Shown: one piece after another, positions 36,001-43,353 of the stretch | Numbering within the stretch: position 1 is the stretch's first letter | Layout: every line of letters starts with the position of its first letter | NCBI GenBank assembly: GCA_003260075.1 | Contig: QLIY01000385.1 | Coordinates: forward strand, 62,001 to 126,000 | Length of the DNA: 64,000 bases | From: Phallusia mammillata | Lineage: Eukaryota > Chordata > Ascidiacea > Phlebobranchia > Ascidiidae | Direction: 5' to 3' | Translations under genes and position numbers: made by a program | The notes under the pieces: generated by a model | Database searches by the model: none | Seen by the model: only the letters and a program-made list of their open reading frames with translations | Told to the model about the DNA's origin: nothing

Positions 36001-38729
36001 ACTAAAACCGTGGTTTCTAACCCGGAAGAAACTTTAAAACTTGAGGGGGGAATTTACTTTAATTTTTACACGTGGTTTGTAAATAGACACTAAAGTTCTG
36101 GGAATATAATTTGTGAAGTTGATAAAAAGAAACNATGTGTTTTTATTTTAATTTTTTGTTTCACTTCTATGTGTTAGAACAGTGGTTCCCAAACTTTTTT
36201 CTTTTAAGGCGCATTTTAGAAAAAACAAAAATTATTTGGCGCACTTCGAACATTTGAATAATTTTTTAGCTGACAAAGGCACTAACTATGAGGTCATAAA
36301 GCCGCTATACAGGTCACTCTCATAGTTAAATAGCCTAGTTGAACATCTCATAGACGTGGTGCATGTTGGCCTAGTGGTCTAAGCACCAGGTACTACTGCT
36401 CTACTTGATTGATTTTAATTTCAACATTTTTGGCGGCACACCTAATGACATCTCGCGGCGCATAGTTTGGGAACCACTGGTTTAGCATATACTATGTAGT
36501 CTATTGGGGAGGAATGAAAATGTTTTGAACTGTTAAGGAAGGAATTGTTGAAAAAAACACTACTAAAGAGTCATGCCCCTTTTCCAATTCTGCCCCCCCC
36601 CCGCGCATAGTTTGGGAACCACTGGTTTAGCATATACTATGTAGTCTATTAGGGAGGAATGAAAATGTTTTGAACTGTTGAGGAAGGAATTGTTGAAAAA
36701 AACACTACTGTTAAAACAAAGAAACCTCAAAAGCAAAATTCTTGTTTGTGCCTTTCCCCCTGAAAGAAACCTCATAAATTTCATTTGCCCTCTTTTAAAA
36801 ATAAATTAAACCTGTACATCATTGACCACTTTTAAAAAAGTTGGAATCTGTGACCCCCCCCCCAATTACCCAAATAAAATGTTAAATTACCCCTTTGGTG
36901 GTATAACTTTTGTGGAATTCACATTTGTTTTGTGCTTTAGAGTGTGAAGCGCATATTGAGGCCACTGAGTTGCTCGTGCAAGAGTCTCAATCACCTGCAT
37001 CTCACTCTCCCGACTCCAATCGCGCTTTATCCGAATCCCAGCCTACAGTCGAAGAGCTGCTTTCCTTTATCGAAGGCAAGGCAGCAGATGATCGGAGTAA
37101 AAAATCCGCGAAGAGAGCTCGGCAAAAGCAGAAGAAAGAACACGACAAACACAAGGTGGAGCACTCCGCTGATAGAGCACCTGATCCTCATCTTAGGAAA
37201 GGATCCAAGGATGAAACGGAAGCTCCTCCTCCTCCTCCCGTGGTGGAAGAGGTTTCTCCTCCTGCGGATAAGGAACCAGCTAAGGTTGACAAAAATGTGA
37301 AGAAGAAAAAGAAGAAACCTGGTGCTAAAGTAGAAGATGTGGCCCCGGAAGACAAAAAAGAGGACACTCCTACTGATCCTCCTCCTGCAAAACCTAACAG
37401 TAAGACGAAAGATGCAAAGAAGAAGCCTCCACAAGAGGAATCTGCCTCCGTGCGCAACGCAAGATCAAAAACACCTCCAAATCAAGTGAAACCAAATGAA
37501 AAATCTCAACCCAAAGTCACCCAAGCGGTAAACAAAACCAAAAATGTTGTGGATAAAAAGTCCTCATCACCAACAGATGCTCCACCAAATACCAACTTAA
37601 AGAAGGGTGATGCTCCACCAAAGCGCACCATCAAAGTCAGCTCTGTAAACCCTAGCAAAGAGCCATTAGGTGAAGTTTGTTATGAAGAAAGTAGTGTTGA
37701 TGGTGAAACCAAAAAAGCATCGCGTAGCCGAAATAACAACAACACCAATGGAAGTCCTGTAGACCCATCGTTCTGCGAAGAAATAACCAAAGCCAACCCA
37801 TCGAGAGAAATCAAGCAAAATGAGCTGAAAAAGCGTCGCAATAAACCAAAGAAGAATCCCTCCGAGCAGGATGTAGAGGCAGAAAGGAAGATTAGGACAG
37901 CAGAAGTAGAAAGTGCCAACAACACAAGTGGAGCATCTACACCAGAGAAAGCTGTTCTTGATAATGAAAGGTATTTTGCTGTTCTCTAATAATAATGCAG
38001 CCATTACACTTTGCTTTCGTTTTTTTTTAGTGAGAACCGAAAAAACAAAAGTCGGAAACAGCGAAAGAAGAACCGTGCTGCCAATTCTGCGGGCAACGGA
38101 GAGAAGGGTGTAAAAGTTGACCAAGTTTTCCTTCCTCGAGAAGAGGCTGAGACCGTAAACGAGATGGATGACGCTGAAAAGGAGATTGAAAGCTTTAAAA
38201 GGTTAGAAACAGACATTAAATTGTTTTTATATGGTGCAGTATTGCCTTGTGTGTATAAAATGATGGGTGAAGTCTTGCTTTAATTTAACAACTGTCATGA
38301 AAACACAGTACACTGAACCTCGGTTAATCCGCACCCGTTGGTAACCAAAAATTTGTCCGGATTAGGCAAAGATTCGGATTAACCGATGTCGATTAGTTCA
38401 AGCCTTACCACATTGAAAGTCATTTATACCTCAAGTTTTGTCCGAATTAGGCGAAGATCCGGATTAATCGAATCCGGTTTAACCAAAGATTACTGTAATA
38501 GCAGTTTCACCAACTTTTGTGCCTGTAATTCGGGTTTTTTATGAAAGTCTTTCCGAAGCCGGTTTGCAGGCATACACTTTTGGGTTTTGGTCATAATTTT
38601 GAGCTCACAAGTAAATGTGTTTTCAACGTTCTTAGATTCTGCTTGGATTCGACATCACTCAATAAACCGAAGAAAATGACGGTGAATTGGAAAGACTTCA
38701 CTTTCAAGAAGAACCTCTCATCTCACTAA
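4905..38729 (+). CDS. FAM193A: FAM193 family protein (FAM193A/B-like), 24 coding exons
   Basis: Joining 24 GT-AG exons gives about 1,790 residues, and each exon's phase fits the next. The C-terminus identifies the family: a VFLPRE block, a short acidic linker ending ESFKRFCLDS, then VNWKDFTFKKN close to the stop, the arrangement of the conserved FAM193 C-terminal domain. The N-terminal half has the family's cysteine and helical region (CVCKLC near residue 100; RHAWTQIRHLVRCAYHDP; CARTISPLLRQL; HLSRFGG). The middle is long, low in complexity and rich in S, T, P, Q and N, with further CxC or CxxC motifs. The biochemical role is poorly known; human FAM193A has been reported as a positive regulator of p53 activity. 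Invertebrates probably have one gene equivalent to both vertebrate paralogues, so the A/B assignment is not meaningful here. Several exons are disturbed by homopolymer junctions. Confidence 0.88.
5129..5308. mobile_element. hAT-type MITE, CAGTGGTGGGATTCA family
   Basis: About 180 bp with inverted ends related to CAGTGGTGGGATTCA and AATCCCACCACTG, internal GGTTCTATAGAAC and GCTAACCGGTTCGC blocks, and no coding capacity. It sits just inside the first FAM193 intron. Other copies: 5652-5830 (inverted), 9435-9613, 43470-43650 and 62031-62612 (split by the assembly). Confidence 0.75.
5652..5830. mobile_element. hAT-type MITE, CAGTGGTGGGATTCA family, inverted copy
   Basis: Same family as 5129-5308 in the opposite orientation, about 340 bp away in the same intron. 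The pair could form an intramolecular hairpin in the pre-mRNA. Confidence 0.7.
6026..6535. repeat. Intron segment duplicated around a G10 tract
   Basis: About 250 bp (6026-6277) is repeated at 6288-6535 after ten G. The copies differ by substitutions and a short indel. Confidence 0.8.
8520..8728. repeat. Intron segment duplicated around a G10 tract
   Basis: About 100 bp before 8621 recurs from 8631, beginning TTTGATATCTACTTTTTTAC in both copies. G10 lies at 8621-8630. Confidence 0.8.
9435..9613. mobile_element. hAT-type MITE, CAGTGGTGGGATTCA family
   Basis: Starts CAGTGGTGGGATTCA and ends with a decayed TTCCACCACT. It lies about 100 bp upstream of FAM193 exon 2. Confidence 0.72.
10331..10652. 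mobile_element. hAT-type MITE, CAGTGGTTCCCAAAC family
   Basis: Inverted ends CAGTGGTTCCCAAACTGTGG and AAGTTTGGGAACCCCTG; flanks ATTTAGGG and GTTTAGGG match at 7 of 8 positions. A second copy, inverted, lies at 53676-53989 in a PC intron with flanks GACTAGGG and GACTATGG. Confidence 0.8.
11171..11297 (+). pseudogene. Truncated second copy of FAM193 exon 3
   Basis: This copy has its own acceptor (GTGCAG) and runs 127 nt into the exon before ending in G12. The complete copy is 11374-11514. The two differ at six positions by my count, all synonymous (for example GAG/GAA, ACA/ACG, CAA/CAG). This fits the alternative haplotype of the same exon, not a second real exon: including both would repeat 42 residues. 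Confidence 0.8.
11672..11836. mobile_element. pogo/Tigger-like MITE (GGTTAATCCGGA termini)
   Basis: Begins ACATTAAACCTTGGTTAATC and ends in the inverted form GATTAACAGAGGTTTATTGT beside TA, as in pogo/Tigger elements. The interior repeats the motif AGGCGAAGATCCGGATTAAC. At least seven relatives occur at about 23268-23460, 34012-34145, 38309-38499, 43999-44150, 47498-47665, 51272-51425 and 52765-52950. None encodes a transposase. Confidence 0.65.
13045..13270. repeat. Intron segment duplicated around a G10 tract
   Basis: The segment ending at 13148 recurs from 13159 and then runs into FAM193 exon 5. The tract is at 13149-13158. Confidence 0.75.
13750..13882. repeat. Long near-perfect inverted repeat (fold-back)
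   Basis: Arms 13750-13806 and 13826-13882 are about 57 bp each with one mismatch I can see, around a 19-nt loop. Each arm carries the block CCGACGTTTCGAC or its complement next to an A-rich run. Fragments of the arm (GCCAGAAGAGCTCTATAAA) recur near 49125. It lies in FAM193 intron 5 and probably represents a fold-back MITE. Confidence 0.85.
14263..14946. repeat. 330-bp intron duplication around a G10 tract
   Basis: The left copy (14263-14590) and right copy (about 14601-14946) match over more than 300 bp with scattered substitutions. This is one of the longest overlaps of this type in the window. Confidence 0.85.
15587..15935. mobile_element. hAT-like MITE, CAGGGTTCCCGCGGG family
   Basis: Left end CAGGGTTCCCGCGGGT and right end TGTGCGGGAACCCTG are inverted repeats. 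The interior repeats GGAAAAGTTATGGAA-like phrases, typical of this widespread MITE type. I could not find a clear target duplication. Confidence 0.65.
16459..16992. mobile_element. hAT-like MITE, TAGGGATGGGCCGA family, with a displaced haplotype fragment
   Basis: The element runs from about 16623 (TAGGGATGGGCCGAGC) to about 16988 (GGCACTACCCTA), with many CTCGG/CCGAG repeats. Upstream, 16471-16567 between G12 and G11 tracts is a second copy of its internal part (16651-16752) with a short deletion. Other copies: 29522-29922 and 54868-55249, a degenerate one near 34527-34800, and inverted fragments at 49855-50100 and 50574-50690. Confidence 0.7.
17974..18038 (+). pseudogene. Displaced copy of the FAM193 exon 6 3' end and donor
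   Basis: After a G11 tract, this fragment repeats the last part of exon 6 with its GTAAGT donor and following intron (original at about 16345-16410), 1.6 kb out of place. It ends exactly at the N at 18039. It is an assembly fragment, not an alternative exon. Confidence 0.8.
18039..18039. other. Single N marking a probable scaffold join
   Basis: To the left the sequence ends in a displaced copy of FAM193 exon 6. To the right the tract polarity changes from G to C. This is the best candidate for a join of two pieces of opposite original orientation. Other single Ns are at 27509, 36134 and 59930. Confidence 0.7.
20287..20356 (+). pseudogene. Second partial copy of FAM193 exon 8
   Basis: After a C10 tract, the last 70 nt of exon 8 is repeated with two synonymous changes. 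The donor is changed from GTAAGT to GTGGGT. It reads as the other haplotype of 20051-20120. Confidence 0.75.
20513..20740. repeat. Tandem repeat, 31-32 bp unit, about seven copies
   Basis: The unit CCCATGCACCTTTAACAACT followed by GGTGCTGTGGT is repeated about seven times with single-base variants (GTACC/GCACC, one extra T in some units). It lies in FAM193 intron 8. Confidence 0.9.
21350..26000 (+). CDS. FAM193A: FAM193 exons 9-14: acidic, S/T-rich and Lys/Arg middle region
   Basis: Exons: 21350-21609, 22413-22728, 23630-23898, 24725-24824, 25389-25469 and 25875-26000. They cover roughly residues 383-766. Exon 9 is acidic (DDLDDTSDSDDGPP). Exon 11 is almost entirely serine, threonine and cysteine. 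Exon 12 is strongly basic (KLRRKSHRKTRSS). Exon 14 has an acidic run followed by the motif MCKCEKC. Most of this is predicted to be disordered. Splice phases fit throughout (exons 9 and 11 end in phase 2, the others in phase 0). Confidence 0.82.
21690..22360. repeat. Degenerate tandem repeat of roughly 110 bp (GAGCTTGTG family)
   Basis: Phrases such as GCTTGTGTAAATGCCCAGAC, TATGCTGCACATTA and GTGTGTGGCCACAGC recur in order at roughly 100-120 bp spacing. A short 29-bp duplication (21784-21842) lies within. The same family fills 52080-52490 in a PC intron. Confidence 0.65.
23946..24160. repeat. Dispersed repeat, CAGCGGTTCACCCACAGGCC family
   Basis: The sequence from GGGGACACATATTGTTTATG through GACCCAGCGGTTCACCCACA recurs at about 15070-15270, 50229-50440 and 60195-60320, with fragments near 10080-10140 and 34805-34870. 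It has no coding capacity and no terminal structure that I can define. Confidence 0.6.
24849..25165 (-). repeat. tRNA-related dispersed repeat, copy in FAM193 intron 12
   Basis: Contains a decayed reverse-strand tRNA-like B-box region (GATTCGATCCCACGAC) and the flanking phrases shared by the family: CACCAGGCCCATTGAAGGTG on the left and GATGAACATAAATTTATA on the right. Confidence 0.6.
26214..26427. mobile_element. hAT-type MITE, CAGTGGTTCCCAACTAG family
   Basis: Ends CAGTGGTTCCCAACTAG and AGGTTGGGAACCACTG are inverted repeats. Interior phrases (TTAGCATATACTATGTAGT, GGGAGGAAT) recur at 36010-36150 and 36480-36700. Confidence 0.7.
27038..27976. mobile_element. hAT-like element, TAGAGATGTCCCGAATATTC family
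   Basis: Ends TAGAGATGTCCCGAATATTC and CGGTACATCTCTA are inverted, with subterminal ATTCGGC/GCCGAAT repeats. Flanks CTCACAAG and CTCATAAG match at 7 of 8 positions. A C11 tract (27240) duplicates part of the interior, and a second copy of the right end follows at 28027-28133. The smaller relative at 32807-33198 has a perfect target duplication. Confidence 0.72.
28190..35957 (+). CDS. FAM193A: FAM193 exons 15-21: Cys motifs and low-complexity region, partly misassembled
   Basis: Exons: 28190-28378, 28740-29166, 30140-30354, 31328-31797, 33299-33537, 34169-34469, and a split exon 35569-35658 plus 35926-35957. Exon 15 has CECSSC and the split exon has CKYC, continuing the series of small cysteine motifs. 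The rest is rich in P, S, T, Q and N. Exon 16 is assembled with internal duplication (C tracts at 28928, 29116 and 29259). The split exon is interrupted by three C tracts enclosing two fragments that belong to earlier introns. Exon 18 follows exon 17 in phase 2, which confirms the donor at 30355. Confidence 0.75.
28385..28560. repeat. Palindromic AT-rich tandem repeat (ATCATGATT units)
   Basis: Overlapping units of the type TATGATCAATATTGTATCAT recur in FAM193 intron 15. Each is largely self-complementary (ATGATCAT, ATCATGAT), so the region can form many alternative hairpins. Confidence 0.7.
28940..29309 (+). pseudogene. Extra copies within FAM193 exon 16
   Basis: 28940-29115 repeats 28753-28927 of the exon, and 29269-29309 repeats 29126-29166 with its GTAAGT donor. 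The first pair differs by several amino-acid replacements (P/T, T/S, T/P and A/V by eye), unlike the synonymous-only pairs elsewhere. The true exon should contain one copy of each part; the natural length of the C run inside it cannot be read. Confidence 0.75.
29330..29515 (-). repeat. tRNA-related dispersed repeat, partial copy
   Basis: Has GGATCAGCCCTGAAGTGATC, ATATATAAATCACAG and GACAAGGCGTAGGCTA in family order but stops before the tRNA-like part, where a MITE is inserted at 29522. Confidence 0.6.
29522..29922. mobile_element. hAT-type MITE, TAGGGATG family, perfect 8-bp target duplication
   Basis: Starts TAGGGATGCGCCGAGCCGAG and ends GGCACATCCCTA. GTAGATAG flanks it on both sides, a perfect 8-bp target duplication. 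The interior has dense CTCGG/CCGAG repeats but no transposase. It was inserted next to a tRNA-related repeat. Confidence 0.85.
30911..30921. repeat. C11 tract within a 300-bp intron duplication
   Basis: About 290 bp beginning at 30620 is repeated from 30922 to about 31210 with scattered substitutions. Confidence 0.8.
32237..32303. other. C67 tract without flanking duplication
   Basis: A run of 67 C interrupts a copy of the tRNA-related repeat (phrases at 32083-32215) in FAM193 intron 18. Unlike the 10-nt tracts, the two flanks do not repeat each other. Confidence 0.7.
32513..33268. mobile_element. Old hAT-like element (CCAGTGGTACTTAACC) carrying a nested insertion
   Basis: Outer ends CAGTGGTACTTAACCATTTT and AGGTTAAGCACCACTG are inverted. 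The left arm is duplicated around the C10 tract at 32580. The element at 32807-33198 is inserted inside, giving a relative age for the two insertions. Confidence 0.6.
32807..33198. mobile_element. hAT-type element, TAGTGATGTACCGAAT family, perfect target duplication
   Basis: Ends TAGTGATGTACCGAAT and ATTCGGTACATCTCTA are near-perfect inverted repeats. GTAATAAC flanks both sides (32799-32806 and 33199-33206). A 77-nt C tract (32940-33016) replaces part of the interior. Confidence 0.85.
35659..35925. other. Misplaced intron fragments inside a FAM193 exon
   Basis: Three C tracts (35659, 35786, 35915) enclose two fragments: 35669-35785 copies about 34475-34600, and 35798-35914 copies about 35140-35255. 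Both belong to the preceding intron. The exon resumes at 35926 in a frame compatible with exon 22, so the fragments are misplaced alternative-haplotype pieces. Confidence 0.8.
36180..36479. mobile_element. hAT-like MITE, CAGTGGTTCCCAAAC family
   Basis: Ends CAGTGGTTCCCAAACTTTTT and ATAGTTTGGGAACCACTG are inverted, with internal GGCGCA and GCGGCGCA blocks. The right end is repeated after the C10 tract at 36593. No clear target duplication. Confidence 0.65.
36941..38729 (+). CDS. FAM193A: FAM193 exons 22-24: Lys-rich region and conserved C-terminal domain
   Basis: Exons: 36941-37970, 38031-38201 and 38636-38729, stop TAA at 38727-38729. The large exon 22 (343 codons) is dominated by K, E, P and S with repeated KKKKKP-type runs and a proline cluster. 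Exons 23 and 24 hold the family signature: basic KNKSRKQRKKNR, then VFLPREE, an acidic helix (MDDAEKEIESFKR), FCLDS, and the terminal VNWKDFTFKKN. This is the strongest evidence for the gene assignment. Long opposite-strand frames over exon 22 are shadows of its codon bias. Confidence 0.9.
38309..38499. mobile_element. pogo/Tigger-like MITE in the last FAM193 intron
   Basis: Starts with ACACTGAACCTCGGTTAATC beside TA and ends with the inverted AACCAAAGATTACTGT beside TA. It has two internal copies of AGGC(A/G)AAGAT(C/T)CGGATTAA. It lies between exons 23 and 24. Confidence 0.7.
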
Positions 38730-38829
38730 ACCCAACTCATCGCATGTTTGGACGTATGCTACCCCTCAACAACTCCGCACCCACAATTATCAGCATATGC
38801 CCCCCTGATCGCACCCCCAACCAACTTTG

Positions 38830-39258
38830 TGACGTCATGCACCCCCCTACTTCGAGTGACGTCATTTTCGCTTCGTACAGAATTTCAACTCGCTTCTTGT
38901 GTTTGGGAAGAAATGCCTACGTCATGCTCGTGACGTCATGAACTCTTCTGTGACGCGTTTTTTTGTCTCATCAGAACTCTGCAAATAATTAATCGAAAAG
39001 TTGCGTTTTTCTTTTTCGACGAAGTTCGCGCGTTCACCTGTTTTTTGCGTTGTTGCTTTTGCATTTCCTCCTTATTTTTTACCGCGCCCGCCTTGGTCCT
39101 CTCCCAACTCCATGTTCGCGATGACGTAACAAACCGCGTGTGTGACGTCACAAGTTGCGTGAAGTTTTCTTTGCTTTGTCGCGTTGCCCGCACCGCAAAC
39201 ACGGGAAATCCCCTTTAGCTCGCTATGACGTCACGTAGATCGGTAGCGGATGACGTCA
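38830..39258. promoter_or_regulatory. Cluster of six perfect TGACGTCA palindromes
   Basis: Perfect CRE octamers lie at 38830-38837, 38857-38864, 38931-38938, 39143-39150, 39226-39233 and 39251-39258, with several half sites between them (TACGTCA, TGACGTA). CREB/ATF proteins bind this octamer. The cluster lies just past the FAM193 stop codon, so it may be a downstream enhancer, a cryptic or antisense promoter, or a property of the 3' UTR. I cannot choose between these. Confidence 0.55.
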
Positions 39259-39329
39259 CTGCACGCGTGACGTAGTTATGCCGTCATCGAGCGGTCGTTA
39301 TGTGTTTGTTTCCATCTCTACTTTGTGCT

Positions 39330-39334
<5 letters not shown>

Positions 39335-39368
<34 letters not shown>
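39335..39368. repeat. GT microsatellite
   Basis: About 17 uninterrupted GT units within the presumed FAM193 3' UTR. Confidence 0.95.
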
Positions 39369-39371
<3 letters not shown>

Positions 39372-39494
39372 TCGCAAACCCTGATGCGTCGTCTTAACGC
39401 GCCTTGTGATTTTTCTCGGTGATGAACTTTGATAATAATATTAATAATAACGACGTTCGCTATAATATATAAGCTCCACAGGACCGGCAATAAA

Positions 39495-42400
39495 CGTTGT
39501 TGCTGATTGTCGTATAAAGGGCCAGGTGAAATAAGAAAGTAGTGTAGCCTACAGTAAGGTGAAATTACCTTCGCTGTTTACACAATCAACAAGCCAGGAA
39601 TAGCATGTGGAACTTTGAGCCAACTCAGAGGTAGCAAACTGTATTGAAATAAGGGCAAGGTACAGCCCGTAGCAGCTAAGTAAAGTAAGTCTTAATTTGC
39701 ATTCAAAGATATCAACTGCAAATACATGCAGCCCGCGCGAAAGGGGAAACAGTCGGTGCTCTCATAAACGTTTTAAAGGGGTCCATCAATATCAAAGCAC
39801 AAAACTGGAAAAGGCATATTACGCAAGAATTTTTGGTTGTCACTGATTGACAAGTATAGTAGCCTATTTTTGGTCTCCATATATTAAGTTGAGTATTGAG
39901 TTTATTTCATTGGTGAGAGAAGGTATAGCGACACAATAGCACCAAGCCAGAAATAGCTGCTCAACGTTAAAACGTTATGGACTGCAAGACAGTCAAGGGC
40001 ACAATTGGTGGAAAATGCCCCTACAACTATACCGTATTATTAACGTTACGTGGCTGGGCCTCACAAGAAAGTAAGGTTGGCGCATTATGGGTAAACACGA
40101 CTGGGTGAACGTTGATGGGACCTCACAGAAATTATATTTACAATTAAATACCAGATATTGGACTATTATTGCATTGTTAATCATGGAATTTGTATTAAAT
40201 TAAGTCATGCACAACAACCTTGAAGATAATAGCTTAAAGGGACAATTTTTCTCCAAAGCTTTTCTACGATAAAAGCCTATTATCCCCCCCCCCCAATTAA
40301 GTCATGCACAACAACCTTGAAGATAATAGCTTAAAGGGACAAAGAATTAAGTTACTATGTTACTTTTCTCCAGAGCTTTTCTACGATAAAAGCCTATTAT
40401 TGACACTTCCACTTAAAAAGGCCTAACAAAATAGTTGCTTAATTCATCTTGAAGAAAAACACATTTACCAGCAGTGAAGTTTAGGCCTAGGCTACTAGCT
40501 ACGTGACAATTATCTATTCGGTGCAGAATGCTACGTACACAGGGAAATAACAGAATTTTTGTCCCATGTTAACTGCTGCTGTCTGGGCCTGCGCTAAACT
40601 TGTTCGACCGTGTAGCATAACAAAACCACATGATGGTCTGCACGTCCACACCAGACGGGAATAAAGAGACGCTTCTCGTCACTTCAGCGTTCATAACAAC
40701 CTGATTTGCTTGTTTTTAAGGTTTGCCGAACTATCGTGCGTCATCAAAAAGTGGGCGTACTTGCTGAAACGCCTCTAAACCATCGACCAATCACGGCAAA
40801 GCACGACTGAAAAGGGGGCGTTTTGTGATGTTTCGCCAGTTTTTGGTAAATCGTTGAAAATTTTGGTTTGTCATTATTGCCACGAAGCAAGCAAGGTTGG
40901 AATGGAAGTTTATTAGAGGACAGAACAGCTGATACTTAAATGTCAAACATGTAGGAATGCTATGTGAAATCGAACAAGCAACGTTAATGTGCCAAGTTTC
41001 ATGGAAAACAAATTGACTTGAAAACGTATTAAAAGACGCCTGCAAAACAGAATGACATAATTTGAACGTGAGTTTAAAGAGTAAGTTTATTTTATTAGGC
41101 AAAACGCGACGAAAGGGAAACTACATGTGATTAAACGTTAGTATTCATCCGGTCGTTTAGACGTGCGGCTCAAACGTTCTCGAGTTCCTGTATGGAAGAA
41201 GAGGGAGGCTTAACAACGGACGTTTTGAAGCTAGTAGATACATAATATCCGAATACACTGTTTAGCTGATGGTTTAAGTCATTTATTCGCGACACGAGTA
41301 CGTTACCGTGACATTTTCGGTGCCAAAAACAAGTGTTTACAGTTAGTTAGCTGTACTTCAACGCAAAATTTCAGAAAATAAAGACAAAAAAAATCGCTTT
41401 TTTAGTAATATAAGAGTTCAGTATGTACTACTTTTCTTTATATTGTTATATGTATTGAGTTTGACATTTAAAGTCTACGTGGGAAATAAAACTGAATAGA
41501 ATTGGCGTTTACCGTAAAACATTGGTCCTCGAGCCGGTTTCATTTCAAACGATGTAGCCAATACAAACAATGGTGTCATTGAACACGCAACCCGGCGTGC
41601 TGTCAGGTCCAAAGTCCAACATAACAAATGTGGTACACGTGCCCAACTGAACGCACGCAAATGCACAAATATTTTCTCCAAATTCCCACTTCATTCCCCC
41701 CCCCCCTTGTTATATGTATTGAGTTTGACATTTAAAGTGTACGTGGGAAATAAAACTGAATAGATTTGGCGTTTACCGTAAAACATTGGTCCTCTAACCG
41801 GTTTCATTTCAAACGATGTAGCCAATACAAACAATGGTGTCATCGAACACGCAACCCGGCGTGCTGTCAGGTCCAAAGTCCAACATAACAAACGTGGGAC
41901 ACGTGCACATCTGAACGTACGCAAATGCACAAATATTTTCTCCAAATTCCCACTTCATTTAATCCCCAGAGATCATTTTGACAACAGCTGCAGTAGTAAC
42001 AACTTATAGCAAATGAATAAGTAGCCCATGATCGATTTTTGCATATGCTCCGTTTTGCAGACGCGTTTTTTTTTTGTTTCTTATTTATCTTAGCGAAAAA
42101 CGGCGGTTGTTGCTGCTATTAGCTCGTACATGTTTCGTGTTGTTAACAGACGGTGCTTTGACCTTATTCTGTTGGTTTTAAACTGGATATTGCTTTAAGG
42201 CAAAGCGTTGTATGTCAGATAAACAGTTAGGGATATGGTGTGCTACTGTACCATTAAAGGCGTAGGAACCAGTTTAGGTGTTATTTTTGTCTTTATAGTT
42301 GACAATTTTGCAAACGTGTGTGAAGCAACAGTAAAATAGAATCGTTTTTATGTCTTTAGGCTGCACAATTTTACTATAATATATTGCAACATTATCAGTG

Positions 42401-42753
42401 TGAAATTCAAATATGCTAACATTACAAAAAATGTGATATTTATTGTTTAGGTTTTACAGTATAAAGTTGCCCAGGTTTTTGATAGAAAATAGCTTAATAA
42501 AACATGAAACTTTTTTAAACGGATTTAGAAAGTGTGTTTCAATTTAAAACAAAAAGATAGAAAAAACCAGTAACTTATCATCATATACTTGGACACTAAC
42601 AAAACCATTGTCATTAGTGGACTTATTTCTGTCTTGTAGAAAAATAGAAGAAAACCTTATCTGTCCATATTGTAAAGGTGTTATAGTTTATCGAAATGTT
42701 GTATTGCTGTTGAACAAAGTCATCATCTGTAAGGATTACAAAACCTTTGCACG
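39495..42753. other. Intergenic interval between FAM193 and PC
   Basis: I recognise no exon. It contains two duplications around C tracts (about 40196-40400 around 40284; about 41450-41960 around 41696) and no clear transposon. The PC promoter and any untranslated first exon should be here, but I see no motif that fixes them. Opposite-strand frames in the 41475-41945 duplicate differ by amino-acid replacements and look non-coding. Confidence 0.55.
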
Positions 42754-43353
42754 ATGCGGATGCTTAATTTGAACACAGTTTTTAGTGTGCGTCACCGAGC
42801 TGCTTGCCTCCGAAATGATGTTCCTCTTGCATTGCAAGTAAGTTTTGCTTCTGTTTGAGGGTATATTTTATTGATAAGTAATGAATACAAAGCAGGTAAG
42901 AAGAATACCAGCACTTTTTGCACAGATAATAAGAACAGTAAATATTCACTAATTTCGCAATAATTATTGGTCACAACTTGTTTTAATGGTGAAAATAACA
43001 GCCCAAATAGATGTAAAAAACGAGATGCTTTGTTTTTCAAACGTTTAGGCAAATGCTAAAGACATAATATGAAGCAATAGTAATATGAAGACCACATCAG
43101 TTACATACGTTTATATACACTTGAGTCACCATTGAAACTTACAAACAGATCCGTATTTAGTGTTCCAAACAATTTGTTTTGTTGATGTGTTTTTATTTGT
43201 GTATAAATTTACATGCCAATTGAATAAATTTTGCGTAGAAATCAAACACAACATTGGTTTTTGTTTCAGGCTCGCAGACATTACAAGACAACTTATGGAG
43301 TTACCTACCCGAACAAAGTTTCTGCCGACTCTTCTGTTAAACCAATCAACAAG
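42754..43353 (+). CDS. PC: PC exons 1-2: mitochondrial presequence
   Basis: Exons 42754-42837 and 43270-43353 encode 56 residues before the enzyme domain. The first 22 residues have four arginines and no acid, with hydrophobic positions spaced as in an amphipathic helix. ARRHYKT in exon 2 suits processing-peptidase cleavage. This start is chosen because it is the first ATG of the exon and gives a standard targeting peptide; a second ATG two codons on is possible. Confidence 0.8.

Larger units (their letters stand above)
38730..39494 (+). other. Probable FAM193 3' UTR, ending at AATAAA 39489-39494
   Basis: The region from the stop codon to a consensus AATAAA is GC-richer than the introns and free of transposons. 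A T/G-rich stretch follows the signal. A GT microsatellite occupies 39335-39368. The 3' end is inferred from the signal only. Confidence 0.5.

Noticed and set aside
37027..38216. Long reverse-strand frames opposite FAM193 exons 22-23
   Set aside because: They mirror the lysine- and glutamate-rich codons of the sense exon (giving F, L and S), and their sequence has no recognisable domain.
41475..41945. Reverse-strand frame preserved in both copies of a duplicated segment (68 and 84 residues)
   Set aside because: The copies differ by amino-acid replacements (AFSW/TFRC, A/V, F/I) where true coding pairs here are synonymous. No splice sites or family match.
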